Made by a program: the position numbers and the translations under genes
Shown here: in pieces, positions 45,995 through 57,802 of the stretch
Layout: every line of letters starts with the position of its first letter
Position numbering within the stretch: the first letter of the stretch is position 1
Notes under the pieces: generated by a model
Seen by the model: the letters and a program-made list of their open reading frames with translations, nothing else
Database searches by the model: none
Told to the model about the DNA's origin: nothing
NCBI GenBank assembly: GCA_964016985.1
Contig: OZ024830.1
Coordinates: forward strand, 66,340,690 to 66,404,689
From: Anodontia alba
Taxonomy: Eukaryota; Mollusca; Bivalvia; Lucinida; Lucinidae
Reading direction: 5' to 3'
Length of the DNA: 64,000 bases

Positions 45995-46865
45995 GTGATC
46001 AGCCGCCTACGAACTCGGTTGGCACAAACCAACAGCACGTTAGATCGACGTCGAACTGGGCGCCCGAGGTCTACGTTGCAAGCCCAGGATCGGTTCCAGC
46101 GTACGTCAGCCTTGAGATCACGATCAGTAAGCGCCGAATAACTATGCAAACATCTCTCAAGAACTTGAACAAAAGTGTCTGTTCAAACCGTGCGGAATCG
46201 ACTTCACAGCGCTGGACAGAGCTCGGCGATGGGGTGCCACTTTCCCAGAGATATAGACAAGCCAGGCTAGCATGGACAAGGCAGCATCGTCGATGGACTA
46301 ACCAACAATGTGCAACTTTACTCTTTACCGACGAGTCACGGTTTCTACTGGATATGCTTGACAGACGACGTCGCGTTTGGCGTCGCAGAGGTGAGAGGTA
46401 CGTGAACTGCGCCATTGTTGAACATGACCGGTATGGAAGAGAAAGTCTTATGGTATGGGGCGGCATATTTTTTCGTTCCCGTACAGAGCTTCTTGTGCTT
46501 ATCGGAACTCTGACAGGCCAACGCTACATCAATGAAGTGGTACAGCCGGTTGTTCTGCCTTTTGTTCAACACGTAGTGCTGCAGGATGACAACGCAAGAC
46601 CTCATCGGGCGAGGATAGTACAGCAGTTCCTGCAGCAGAACAATGTGGATCATCTCGATTGGCCTGTTCGATCCCCTGACGTCTCCAATCGAGCATGTTT
46701 GGAACATTCTCGGCCAGCGTGTACCAAGAACGCTCCAAGCTTTGGGCGCAGCCTTGCAGGAGGAGTGGAGGAGGATACCCTAGCTACAGATTGCGAGACA
46801 TCAGGAGTATGCGTCGTCGTTGTGTGGCCTGCATAGATGCAACAGGTGGACATACGCGATATTGA
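45995..46865 (+). pseudogene. Second type of Tc1-like transposase, frameshifted
   Basis: The linker 'RRRTGRPRSTLQAQDR' opens the visible part; most of the first helix-turn-helix is missing. The catalytic core is nearly intact: 'LLFTDESRFLL' (Asp), 'SLMVWGGI', 'QDDNARPHRARIVQQFL' (Asp) and, after a one-base shift near 46685, the expected Glu, giving a D34E spacing. The frame then continues to a stop at 46863-46865 after 'CVACIDATGGHTRY'. Its sequence is clearly different from the 16-kb and 61-kb elements. No TIRs are recognised. Confidence 0.88.
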
Positions 46866-47089
46866 CAGATTTGTGAGGTTTTATTGGTGATCCTAGTGAT
46901 CTTCCATACAAATTGTCTCATTCATATCTAGTGCTACAACGGATGGATTTTTGTCTGTAAATGAAATGATGTAATCAAATATATCAATTTTAGATTTCAG
47001 ATATGTGTTAGTTTCCTTTTATTTCACCGTACATACAAATATCCCTAACTTCTTTTGCCACGTATATTTTTCCGCAATCTTTTCTTCTC
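46866..47089. other. Spacer between Tc1-like gene and LINE B
   Basis: Nothing recognised. Confidence 0.4.
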
Positions 47090-47129
47090 TGTGTTTACCT
47101 TAGCAGTAACTTGGATGTTCATTTTAGTT

Positions 47130-47180
47130 TTACTTAGCGGTGACGTTGAACTGAACGTTGTCCGGACTCTGTCGTAGGCA
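47130..47180 (+). other. Candidate 2A-like (StopGo) motif at the LINE B N-terminus
   Basis: Codons at 47130-47156 read LLSGDVELN, matching the first part of the 2A consensus (D-V/I-E-x-N-P-G-P). The next bases (gttgtccggac) give the last Pro, in frame with the endonuclease, only if one base has been lost. The Pro-Gly codons are not intact. Confidence 0.4.
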
Positions 47181-47212
47181 ATATCAACTCCAGTCATAAT
47201 GGTTCTCTCGAA

Positions 47213-48230
47213 ATGCTTACGAATCACCTTAGTATACTCCATATCAACATTCAAAGTTTGTTACCGAAACTTGACCTTATTGCCGCGGAATCAGAAGCAT
47301 ATGATCTACGTATCTTTTCTGAAAGCTGGTTGAAACCGGAAATCAAGAGCGATAGTATAGACTTAACAAATTTTCATTCCCCTGGTAGAAGAAACCGGCG
47401 CGACCAGGTGAGGGAGTGGTCATATACGTCCGAGACAATATTTACTGTAAACGTCGAAGAGACCTTGAACTGCAAGGTCTAGAGGCAGTTTGGATCGAAC
47501 TTAGCATTGTCGAAGAAACTTCTTATAGGTGGGTGTTACAGACCTCCAAACAGGAATGCAGCGTACTTCGATCTTCTCAGCGAATGCATCGACAGAGCCT
47601 ATAACACAAATATTATTGATATCTTTATTCTCGGAGACATCAATTGTTGTAATTGATGTCTCCGAGAATAAAGATATCAATAATGTTAACAAAATGACTG
47701 ACCTAATACAGGAATACAGCCTTAAAACAACTTATAGCTGAGGATATACATTACACAGAAAATTCATCGTCATTGATAGATTTAATCCTTGCTCGCAACA
47801 AAGCACACGTCTTAACGACCATTCCAAATCAAATGATATCGTTGTCCGACTATTGTCCTACTGAAATTTTTACGACCTGTGTCGAAGACGAAGACCAGGC
47901 GAATCTGGAACTACAAACTTGCAGATTTTGACAAATTCAGATCATCTTTTAACCGAATATAACCTCACTGCCGAAGAAACCACTTGACCTTGATATAAAT
48001 GCTCAACAGATTACCAATTCTTTAATATAATGCTGCAGAAAAGTCCTTTCCGAATAAAGAAGTTACAATCAGACCATCTGAATCACCTTGGATAACTTCC
48101 AAAGTTAAAAAGGCGAAAGCTCAAACGTCTTCACAAACGCTTTAAACGAACCAACAATCTTGTATACTGGGAAAGTTACAAAAACATCCGCAATCTAGCA
48201 GTTTCAGAACAGAAACTCTAAGAAAAATTA
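47213..48230 (+). pseudogene. LINE B endonuclease domain, broken
   Basis: Recognisable blocks are 'LSILHINIQSLLPKLDLI', 'YDLRIFSESWLKPEI', 'GCYRPPNRN' (shifted), and 'NIIDIFILGDINC', all characteristic of APE-type endonucleases. A perfect fold-back at 47612-47684 follows the GDINC block. Then 'NKMTDLIQEYSLK' and 'LIDLILARNKAHVL' continue in another frame. The region from 47880 to 48230 (linker to RT) has several stops. Confidence 0.85.
47612..47684. repeat. Perfect fold-back: 34-nt arms, 5-nt loop, inside LINE B
   Basis: 47612-47645 is the exact reverse complement of 47651-47684; the loop is GTTGT. The left arm is the coding sequence for 'IIDIFILGDIN'; the right arm is the inverted copy. Confidence 0.95.
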
Positions 48231-50025
48231 CTTTGATAAACTTGATGAATTACTTTCTAACCAGTACAACAGATTCGAAAATATTTTGGAAAACTGCTAA
48301 ACAATTCTTAAACTTAGGGAAATCGTCAAGCTCGATACCAACACTTAAAATTAATGATCGTTATGCAGAAGATGATCTCCAAAAAGCAAATTTATTAAAT
48401 ACATACAATCAAAAAAAAATTGATGACAATAATTACGCGAACTCGAACCTACTCAACACTCTGTCAACGTTATTCAAATCACTTGTCAAGACGTCAGAGG
48501 TGTCCTTAGAAATCTAAACGTTTCTAAATCTTATGGTCCTCGAGGGGCTGACATACTTGATAAACCACGTTGTCTTTAATCGTTCTATTGACAAATGCTA
48601 CTTCCCTTCGCCATGGAAGGACGGTAACGTCACACTCATATATAAAAAAGATGACAAATCAGCTCCCTCTAATTATCGTCCTATAACACTTTTTAAGTTC
48701 TGTTGATAAGACAATGGAAAGATGTGTTCACAAACGTCTTTACAATTACGCTATAGAGCATCGCATACTAACGCCACTACAATCCGGTTTCATCCAAGGC
48801 GACTCAATTACGTACCAGTTACTTCACACATATCATAACCTTTGCGAAGCAATTGACAATGGCAAAGAAATCATAGTATTTTGTGATATAAGTAAAGCCT
48901 ACGACAGGGTCTGGCATAGAGGTCTTCTTCATAAACTAAGAGCCATTGGATGTTCAGAAAAAGTAACGGAATGGTCCGCTAGCTACCTATCAAATCGTAG
49001 ACAACGCGTTGTGATCAACGGCCAAACTTCAGAATGGGAATTCATCTTTGCAAGAGTCCCTCAAGGTTCTAATTTTTGGACCATTACTATTTCTTATATT
49101 CATAAATGATATAGTTAAAAATATTCGTGCATCAATCCGCCTCTTTGCTGACGATACAAGTTTGTACATTGTCGTCGAAACGCCAAACACAGCGGCTGCG
49201 ATTCTCATCTGTGACTTGCACAACAGTGACTGGGCAGACTTCTGGCTCGTAAACTTTAATGCAGCGAAGGCTTTGTCTATGGTTATATCCAGGAAAGTTA
49301 ACAAACCTATTCATCCGCCACTGTTCATGAATAACACACAAATCAATGAAACTCAAACCCACAAACACTTAGGAATAACTTCCTCCAGTTCCTGATTTTG
49401 GCCTGATCATATTGGTACCATTTGCGAAAAAGCATGGATAAGACTTAATCTAATGCGAGCTCTCAAATTCAGATTAAGCAGAAACTCCCTAGCGTTCTAT
49501 ACGTCTCCTTTATCCGACCATTACTAGAGTATTGTGACTCAGTCTGGGATAACTCATCAAGTGAAATGAAAAAGAAGTTAGACGCCATTCATACTGAGAC
49601 TGCAAGAACAATTACAGGCGTCACGAAGGTATGCAGTATAAACAAACTCCTTGCAGACTTAGGATGGGGGGGGGGGGGGGGGGGAGTCTTTACAAGCAGA
49701 AGAGACAAACATAAACTAGTTATTTTTTTTATAAAACAATAAATAGACTAACTTCTGAATACTTACGTGAGCTTGTTTCCCCGTTAGTCCAAGAGGCTTC
49801 CACATGCGCTGAGAAATGCTGATCATATTCAAACAATTCATGCCAGTTCAAACCTTTTTATCCTTTTTCCCTTCCACTGTCAGGGCATGGAATTCTCTCT
49901 CTGATGAAATTAAATCTGCACCGAACGTGGCAGCTTTCAAATGGCAAAGAGAATCTTTCAGAACATGATAAAAAGTACTGGAATATATTATCAAATCTGG
50001 ATGTTTTAACCCCACTTAAGCTCTA
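48231..50025 (+). pseudogene. LINE B reverse transcriptase and C-terminus
   Basis: The RT runs from 'NLLNTYNQKKIDDNN' through 'ERCVHKRLYNYAIEHRIL', 'LTPLQSGFIQGDSITYQLL', motif A 'IIVFCDISKAYDRVWHRG', motif B 'ARVPQGS' and, after a shift at about 49065, 'PLLFLIFINDIVKN' and 'IRLFADDTSLYIVVE' (catalytic FADD). The C-terminal part has 'SFIRPLLEYCDSVWDN', 'LDAIHTETARTITGV' and 'FYPFSLPLSGHGI'-like sequence. A 19-base G-run (49666-49684) expands a glycine codon stretch. Catalytic Asp residues are kept, but frameshifts make it inactive. Confidence 0.92.
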
Positions 50026-50066
50026 AATTATTTCCTTCGTTGAAATAAGGGGAAATTGGTCATCTA

Positions 50067-50250
<184 letters not shown>

Positions 50251-50590
50251 ATGTTATTTTGGTAGCCATTGATATTTTCTTTGAACTAATTTTGCCATTC
50301 ACATATTGGTAGAACATTTGTGACCATAGGAGATGACTTTGAGTGTATCGCTTACCGTCAAAACCTATAGATCCTTTATGAATCATGTTCTATTGAAAAT
50401 CATTAAATATTGTTTAAATCAAATCAATACGGCCGCTACGATAAACATGGAAGAAAACGCTTTTTGGAAATTTCACGATAACATTACAAATGACACATTT
50501 TAAAAAATGCCAGACACTTTTCGGGCGTTCCTGCTTTTTGTGTCGCTTGCGTATACATGGCAGACAACATAGGGATCATGTTCGGCGGCG
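50251..50590. other. No assigned feature
   Basis: Nothing recognised. Confidence 0.4.
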
Positions 50591-51720
50591 TCGTCGTCAT
50601 CAGTGCTCCGTTTAATAACTGTTGAAGGGATGTATTGATTTCATTCAAATTTTGCAGAACTTTATATCACTATAAAACATACAGATTAAGTTCGTTATTG
50701 GTAATCATCCGCGAAAAGTTGGCTGAGATATGGCCTTCTACTTAGTTTTTGTTGTTCGTTTCCGCTCAATAACTTTTGAAGGGATGTATTGATTTCATTC
50801 AGACTTTGCAGAAGTTCACACATACAGATCAAGTTCGATATTAGTAATCATTAGCAAAATTTGTCTAAGTTATGGCTCTTTTTCGACTTAGTTGTATGTG
50901 TTATATTTGTTTCCGATTAATAACTTGGGATGCATTGATTTTAGTGAAAGTTTACAAAAGGATATATCATTATAAAATACAGGTACGTTCGATATTAGTA
51001 GTTATCCACAAATTTTGGCTGAGTTATGGCCCTTTTTCGACAGTTTCTGTTGGTGTGTTGATATTGGTTTCCGCTCATTAACTTTTGCAGGGATACATTG
51101 ATTTTATTTAAAATTTGCAGAAGCTTATATCATTGTAAAATACAGGTCACGTTCGATATTGGTTATCATCCGCCAAAATTTTGGCTGAGTTATGGCCCTG
51201 TTTCGACTTACTTTTTTTGATGGTGTGTTGATATTGTTTCCGATTAATAACTTTTGCAGGGATGCATTGTTTTGTTGAAAGTTTGCAGAAGGATATATAA
51301 TTGTAAAATACAGGTTGAATTCGATATTAGTTATTATCTATAAAATTTTAGCTAAGCTAATTTTTGTTGGTATATTGGTTCCACTCAATAACTTTTACAG
51401 GGATGCATGGATTTTATTGACAGTTTGCATCAGGTTATATCATTGTAAACTACAGATCAAGTTCGCAAAATTTTGGCCGACTTATGGCCATTTTTTTATT
51501 TAGTATTGATTATCGCTCAATAACTTTTGCATACATTGATTTTATTGAAAGTTTGCAGATATATCATTGTAAAATACAGGTTCATTTCGATATTGGTAAT
51601 CATTTGCAAAATTTTGGCCAAGATATGGCCCTTGTTTTTACTTAGTTTTTGTTTTGGATATTGTTTTCCCCCAATAACTTTTGAAGGGATGCATTGAAAA
51701 TTCAAAGTTTGTAGTGAGGG
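50591..51720 (+). repeat. Degenerate tandem array, unit ~150 bp, eight copies
   Basis: 'ataacttttgaagggatgca' followed by 'ttgattttattgaaagtttg', 'aaaatacaggt', 'gttcgatattagt' and 'gagttatggccctttttcga' repeats with starts near 50615, 50770, 50921, 51078, 51249, 51391, 51522 and 51678. Units differ by many substitutions and small indels. It belongs to the same broad family as 38041-38440. Confidence 0.85.
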
Positions 51721-53259
51721 GTTGCCTTATAGAATAGGAGCGATTATAAGGACCAGTGTTTTATTTTTCCTTTTTCATGTCAAATGGTTGGCGCTTTAAG
51801 CAGGCGACACATCCGATTCTCGGAATTCTATTTTTTTTTATTATTTATTTTTTTTTATTAGATTAACTCTTTACAATACAATTTTATACTTTTGTAAGTC
51901 TTTAAAATACACGCTGAGGGAGTTCTCTGCAAATTATATCTTGTCCACAATTTTAAAAAAACATTTGTTGTCGGATTACACTCGCTAAGAATACGTGTCG
52001 GGTATATTTAATCATGTATACACTTAACATGTTTTTGCTAGGCAAAAAATCGAAAACCGTACCATTCAAAATTCACCTATTTCGCCAAAAAATGCAATTA
52101 GTTTCGGATTGCTATACAGTGGTTTTGTAACATAAAATATCCTGTCAACGGCAGTAACGTGTTTAGGCGTATTTGCTGTCCAACATATTTTTGAACGACC
52201 CACACGGTGAGATTAATACAGGCAATTTTCCAGTTCTAGTACTATTTAATACGGTAGTATGCGGGGTAATAAAAGTATGAATACCAGCTCTCAAGCATGT
52301 AAAGGAAGGGCCAATAGGCTTTCAAATTAAGAAAAACACGGTCAAATTTTCGGACAAAAATGCTCGTTTTATCGCTGTACCTTCGTAATTGCAGCCCCGT
52401 CAACACCAAGCAAGCGCGGCTAGCATACGAAATGCACAAGAAAAAGCAAAAGAAAAGAGAGGGGACGAGAGAGAAAAAGTAGGAAAAATGGAGAATCAAA
52501 TCGCAAGAAAAAAAAAACAAACAAACAAACAAAAACATCTCCATACCTTCATGCGAATAAATTTTCCCACCATGACCCCTGCAACATGACCTTTCGTGAG
52601 TTTAGACTTTGTTAGTGCTTGATTGTGAAGAATAACATATCTACTTTTGTTTTCAAGTAGGCCTTTTTTTTATCAGTTCCTTATGTTGGATTCCAGAGGT
52701 AAATATCCACCCCCACCCCACCCCCACCCCCCGCCCCGCACTTTTGGCTGCATTTTTTTTAAAAAAAACTCGGCCGTTCTAAGAATATACAAAAAAAAAA
52801 AAAAAAAAAAAAAGCTTTATATCTTTCCGATTGTAGGGTTGTGATTATTTCCAAGATATGAGAAACCTGACGAATAAACCTGACAAAATCCATTTGCCAT
52901 ATTGACCTTACAAATTGCAGAAGCTTTACAGGAATTCTAAAACGTTGGTGCGAACGAGAGTATACTTAGTCTATTTTTTTTCTAAGTGATTTCACATTAA
53001 GCTATTAACTTATTTCATCTTTGTATCCTTACCTAATTCCGTGGGGTACCCAAATCGGTGAATTCTTTTCCTTAAGCGCGTGCTTTCAAATAAACTACAG
53101 CTTCATCAGTTGTTGCGCTGTGAATGTAAGACGTAGTCGAAGAAGAAGTTACACAACAGACAGCCGAAGAAAATGCGTCAGAAACAAGTAAGTAATAGAC
53201 ATTTTAAATAAAATCATGCTGTGGTCATGTGTTTTTACTTATTACCTTTTTATATCCTG
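51721..53259. other. Mostly unassigned, with low-complexity tracts
   Basis: T-rich near 51830-51860, C-rich near 52700-52738 and an A-run at 52791-52813. Open frames near 52242-52589 overlap on both strands and are unrecognised. Confidence 0.4.
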
Positions 53260-54130
53260 GTAAAAAGAACCTGAAATATTCATATTTGCATGAAAAGTCT
53301 GAAAATAAATTGTCAACATCTGTCGTGGCATCTGCTGCTTACGGTTAACAATGTCACATAACTAGAATCATGGGATACATCTACAGGCTATGTACAAAAG
53401 CATAATAACCTTATTTCAAAAATCTAACAAGAACTACGTATTATTTTAAAATTACATTACATTGATATCATATATAAAGGTTTATAAATCTTTTTCATCA
53501 GCAAATTTCTTGCTAAGTCTTATGTTGTAAATAAAGTGTAATTATGTCAGAAAAAAGGGAAAGGAAGTCATTGTAATAATCTTTATCAATTATTAAATTT
53601 AATTGAGAATTTTCCTACCTTCTTTTTCTTATTGATAAATAGACCCTGAAAACATTGCTACCCTTTTTATAATCGTTACCTGAATCAAACACAATCTGCA
53701 GATAAATAATCACAAAATATAAAAAAAGAACCTGAAATATCCATATTTGCATGAAAAAGTCTGAAAATGCCGTTGAGACGAACAATTTTCAATATCTCTC
53801 GTACTGTGTTGCTGCTTACAGTTAACAATATGTCGCATAACTGGAATAATGGGATACATCTACAACCATAATAATCTTATTTTAAAAATCTAACAAGAAC
53901 TTCTTATCATTTAAAATTAAATTACATTGGTATCATATATAGGTTTATAAATCTCCTTATGTTGTAAATAATGTGTAATTATGTCAGGAAAGGTTTAAAA
54001 AAAGGGAAAGGAAGTCGTTGTAATAATCTTTATCCATTATTAATTATATTAATAATTTAATTGAGAATTTTCCTACCTTGTTTTTCTCATTGATAAATAG
54101 ACCCTGAAAACATTGCTACATTTTTGATAA
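53260..54130 (+). repeat. Tandem pair of ~410-bp repeats
   Basis: 53260-53670 and 53720-54130 share 'agaacctgaaatat', 'catatttgcatgaaaa', 'gctgcttac-gttaacaat', 'gggatacatctaca', 'aatctaacaagaact', 'gggaaaggaagtc' and 'gaccctgaaaacattgctac'. The copies differ by many substitutions and indels. 'gccgttgagacgaacaat' occurs at 53768 and again at 54267. Confidence 0.85.
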
Positions 54131-54360
54131 TCTTTACATGCAGACAAATAATCACAAAATATAAAGCATTTAATACAAATGCCATGAATCCATTCTCAAA
54201 CCAAGTCTATCTTAAAGCTAAAAAAATTACCTTGTCATGTACCATTATACAAATAATTCTTGGCAATGCCGTTGAGACGAACAATAAATGTTCTTTTTCC
54301 AGACAAGGCCAAACAAGCCTTAATAAAATACAGACTGTTCACCGTCATTGATGAGAAATG

Positions 54361-55790
54361 CTTAGTTAGCTATTAAGGATAAGAAGCTGTCTGTCAGAAG
54401 AACTGCCTAGCAGTACAATGTTAGTGTAGGCAGAGAGTTTTGGGTCGGGTGGATGTTGATAGAACTGCATCAGGGCATTTCCCAGTTTTGTTTCAAGAGG
54501 AAGAATTATAGCTGGTAGAGCATCTAAACGCAATGGCTAGTGGGAAAGGAAGTCATTGTAATAATCTTTATCCATTATTAATTATATTAATACTACCGCA
54601 GGAAGTTGTTATGGCAGTAGCATTAAACAAGAGAGATGAAGATCATTCATTCAGCTTAAAATTTTCCATAAGTTCATAGATCGGTGGCCTGAACTTGAAG
54701 TTAAGAAGCCTAGATCACTTTCAGTTGTTAGAACTAAGGCAACATCACGAGAACCTGTGACCAAGTAATTTAATGACTTGGATAAAATTCTTATTAAATA
54801 TGACAAAAACCTCATCACATTTACAGTGTTGATGAAAAGGGTTTACAGACTGAACATGCCCCTCCATATGTTGTTGGTAGTAGTCGTGCTCCAGCTGTTA
54901 CTGCGTTCAGGTCAGCATTAACTACTGTCATCGGTTGTGGTAATGCAAGTGGAAACCAAGTACCTCCTTATTTTGTGTTTAAAGGTGCGCTTATGAGACA
55001 AGAACTCTTGGCAGGCAGAACAGATGGCACTGTCTCTGATAGCGGTTGGTCAAACTCAGAGGTATTTCAGACATATCTTGATGGACATTTTCTGAAATAT
55101 GTCCAAGGCCGGTCAGCAGATGAGCCTTTATTATTACTATGACGGACACAGATCACATATTATATTAACTTTGATAAACTGGGCTAAACAGCATAACATT
55201 ATTCTGTTTGTGCTCCCAGTACAAACAAGTCATGTTTTACAACCACTAGACTTAGGATGCTTTCGCTCTTTTCAGATTATCCATAACAATGAATGCCATA
55301 AGTATATTAGATAGAATCCTGCAACTGTGTTCACAATGTTGCTGAACTAGCATGAAGGTTTGCAATAAGGCGCTGTCACCGTAAAATTTGCTCCATTTAA
55401 GGTCAGAAATCTATCCTTTCGACCCATCGGCTGTAGACTCGCTCCAATTTGCTCCAGCAATTCCATTCAAAGACACATTATTTAATAAATTAGATACCAA
55501 CAAAGAACAGCAGGATGCAAATCCTGAATCTACCATAATAGCAGCCTTTTTTGAGAAAAAGTATGAACCCATAAGAAGCAAAATTGAACATTCTGTTTCA
55601 AAATCAAGAAGAATAAATGCTGTAGTGAGTGGAAAACCAATAACCGAAACACACACAGACACATCTGAAGAAAATGAAAAAATCATATGCAAGAACAAGT
55701 GTAGGAAAAAAGAGAAAACTGTCAGAAAATGAAAATAAGACTGAAAAGATCGCAGAGTAAAAAAAAAAAAAAAAAGCTGTAAAGTGTCAA
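54361..55790 (+). pseudogene. Pogo/Tigger-type transposase, decayed
   Basis: The N-terminal CENP-B/psq-like helix-turn-helix is recognisable as 'KDKKLSVRRTA' and, in another frame, a second DNA-binding part with 'LVEHLNAMA'. After a 50-bp filler come 'NKRDEDHSFSLK', 'RWPELEVKKPRSLSVVRTKA', then the DDE core: 'VDEKGLQTEHAPPYVV' (first Asp), 'TTVIGCGNASGNQVPPYF', 'LLLLYDGHRSHI' (second Asp), 'LPVQTSHVLQPLDLGCF' (third Asp). The tail has 'IYPFDPSAVDSLQFAPAIPF' and a basic C-terminus. Frameshifts and stops occur repeatedly. The family inserts at TA; TIRs are not identified. Confidence 0.88.
54542..54591 (+). repeat. 50-bp templated filler in the pogo gene
   Basis: This matches 54004-54053 at all but one base ('gtcattg' versus 'gtcgttg'). 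It replaces part of the transposase between 'NAMAS' and 'QEVVMAVALNKRD'. Confidence 0.85.
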
Positions 55791-55920
55791 GCAAACCTGT
55801 AACAGTCCAAAAAGCACATCAACTATCAACTTAGCCTTCAATGCGGACTGAACAAATTATGTGTCTAAACCGCGGCAGAAGTAAGGGCGAGGATTTATGA
55901 CCTCGTAAAATCGATTTAAG

Positions 55921-55944
55921 CCCCCCCCCCCCCCCCCCCCCCCC
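55921..55944. repeat. Poly-C tract (24 nt)
   Basis: A pure C run on the plus strand. Confidence 0.95.
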
Positions 55945-56189
55945 AGTGAAATACTTTTCACCAAGGCGGTTCTTCTGTCATGGTTTATTTTTGTCATAGT
56001 TTGAATGTGTGTATCGCATCTTTTTTGTTTTGGATAGCCATTTGGCCGCTTTGTGGGAAAAGTAACTGTCCGTTTGGCTTTCTGGTAGTGATGTTTCTAT
56101 TAGGGTCTAGTTATTTCGCGTTTGTGTTTCTTTTCTTTTGCTGTCTCTGATGGGAGGTGTGTGACAATTGTATCGATTCCTGATCCATC

Positions 56190-56405
56190 ACGAAAACACA
56201 CCTATATTTTGACCCCCTTAAACCCCACTTTTATATAGTAAAACTGGGGTTTACAGGGGTATACACTATTTCTCTTATTTCTGCTCAAAAACATAGATTG
56301 TGGGTACCCACAATCAATGTTTTGAGAAGAATTATGAAAAATATCAGAATTTTTATCTGAAAACTTTCAGTTCTTGGTGGTGAAATTTTCAATATATTTG
56401 AATAG
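56190..56405 (+). repeat. Dispersed repeat with palindromic core, copy 2
   Basis: It matches 300-580 ('gacccccttaaaccccac', 'aactggggtttacaggggta'). Its palindrome (56284-56326) is centred on GGGT/ACCC and lacks the inner arms of copy 1. It separates the pogo gene body from its zinc-finger end. Confidence 0.75.
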
Positions 56406-56424
56406 GCGTGTTTTCATTGCCTTC

Positions 56425-56643
56425 CCATTTTACTATGTCTTCAGTGAAGATGAAGATATTCCTGAGAAAAGTAAATGCTGTGTGTGTCATCTGTTTGAGC
56501 CAAAGGAATTGAAATCCTGTTTTTTTAGTGTTTGCTTAGTGCGCTCAGTGTGGCTACCCAAATTGTGGACACATTTAAAATTTTGTTGTAGGCAAAAGGT
56601 CATCGGGCTTAATGATGACTTCGTTTGCCCCTGTAATGATTAA
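56425..56643 (+). pseudogene. Detached zinc-finger-like C-terminus of a pogo-type transposase
   Basis: The frame reads 'KCCVCHLFEPKELKSC', 'LWTHLKFCC', 'FVCPCND'. The Cys/His spacing is PHD-finger-like, as found at the end of some molluscan Tigger-like transposases. It most likely belonged to the gene at 54361-55790, with the 56190 repeat inserted between. The stop follows at 56641-56643. Confidence 0.6.
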
Positions 56644-57125
56644 TTACTAACTTGAGAAATAACCTATAAATATGTTCGCGTTAGGCTGAATTGATTTTGA
56701 AATTTACTTACAAATTTATTGGTTTAAAAATATTCAGAAATTTTGACACACACTGTAGCAATGACATTTGGGTAACGTAGTTCACAGAACTTACTAATAT
56801 GGGTCAAGCGAAAAGATGACTGCTTTCTTTGGTAGTTTGAAAGAATGGCTGATAATTTTATAATGCAAAAAAAATAAGCTAGTAAGTATTTTTAAACGTG
56901 AGTATATTTACTACATTTTGTTTTTTTAACTCATAGAATGCCTGTTAAATCCATAACCCCAGCGATTTGGGTAACACCGCGCAACAATCCAATAATCCAA
57001 ACTTTTTACCGCGTTAACCTAAATACTTTGATATCTGATGCAAGGTATCCAAGGTATCCATTTGCACTATGTCAAAAAAGAAACTTGGCAATATACGCAG
57101 ACTTCCAAAGATCAGAAGTCTGTCA
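56644..57125. other. No assigned feature
   Basis: AT-rich; overlapping short open frames begin near 56938. Confidence 0.4.
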
Positions 57126-57560
57126 CTCATAGTATTTATCAGGTTTGCAGTTATATTGAAGATGACTATTGTCCGACGTTGTTATGGTTACCGAAACTCC
57201 ATAAAGAACGCTCTGGTGTATGATAGAACGACTTTAACCCTCAAATATTATCAAATTACTGCTGTTAAAAAGCATGATGTTAAAATGGCTTCAAATAAAC
57301 TGCATCCACTGATTTCTGTAAATCTAGTTTGATTACGTATGATTTTTAAGTTTTATTAAACGCGACTGATTAAAGATAAACCGATTTACTTAATTTAGAT
57401 AAACCTTCCCTGTGAAACTCCCTGGACTTTTCTCTTACCTTTCTTTCCTATGAGATATTTTTCTTTACTTGCTTATAATGAGAATACACTTCACTTTGTA
57501 AGGTTCTTTTGTCTCTTCTTGATAATACTTTTATTCGGTTTGGTACTATTGAAAGTCTTC
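57126..57560 (+). pseudogene. Reverse transcriptase fragment, Penelope-like type
   Basis: The frame gives 'IEDDYCPTLLWLPKLHKERS', then with shifts 'ITAVKKH' and, past an intervening repeat piece, 'LLDNTFIRFGT'. The WLPKLHK block and RFGT sequence are shared with a molluscan RT family that I believe is Penelope-like; the following GIPMGTNC-type block is lost. The 33505-33652 fragment covers a later part of the same protein. A minus-strand repeat piece ('cctggacttttctcttacc' near 57420) interrupts it. Confidence 0.5.
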
Positions 57561-57802
57561 ATTGTGCGTTGCATGTTGTGTACGATTTGCTAGGACTCCA
57601 CGAACGTCTGATTGTAAAAATCTTACCTTGCTTTGTAAACCGAACAACCATAATTAATTTGATATCCGTACACTACGAATGCCCTGCCCCAGAACGAGCA
57701 TAGTCCGTAGAAATAGCGTTCGTGGGACATGGGTGCTTTTCACCGAACAAAAACAGTGCAAGAAATAACGCCAAATGTAGCAAAATGTTTTCAGTTTTTA
57801 TG
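57561..57802. other. No assigned feature
   Basis: Nothing recognised. Confidence 0.4.

Noticed and set aside
46144..46707. Minus-strand frames opposite the Tc1-like gene (46071-46466, 46345-46707)
   Set aside because: These are shadows of the plus-strand transposase.
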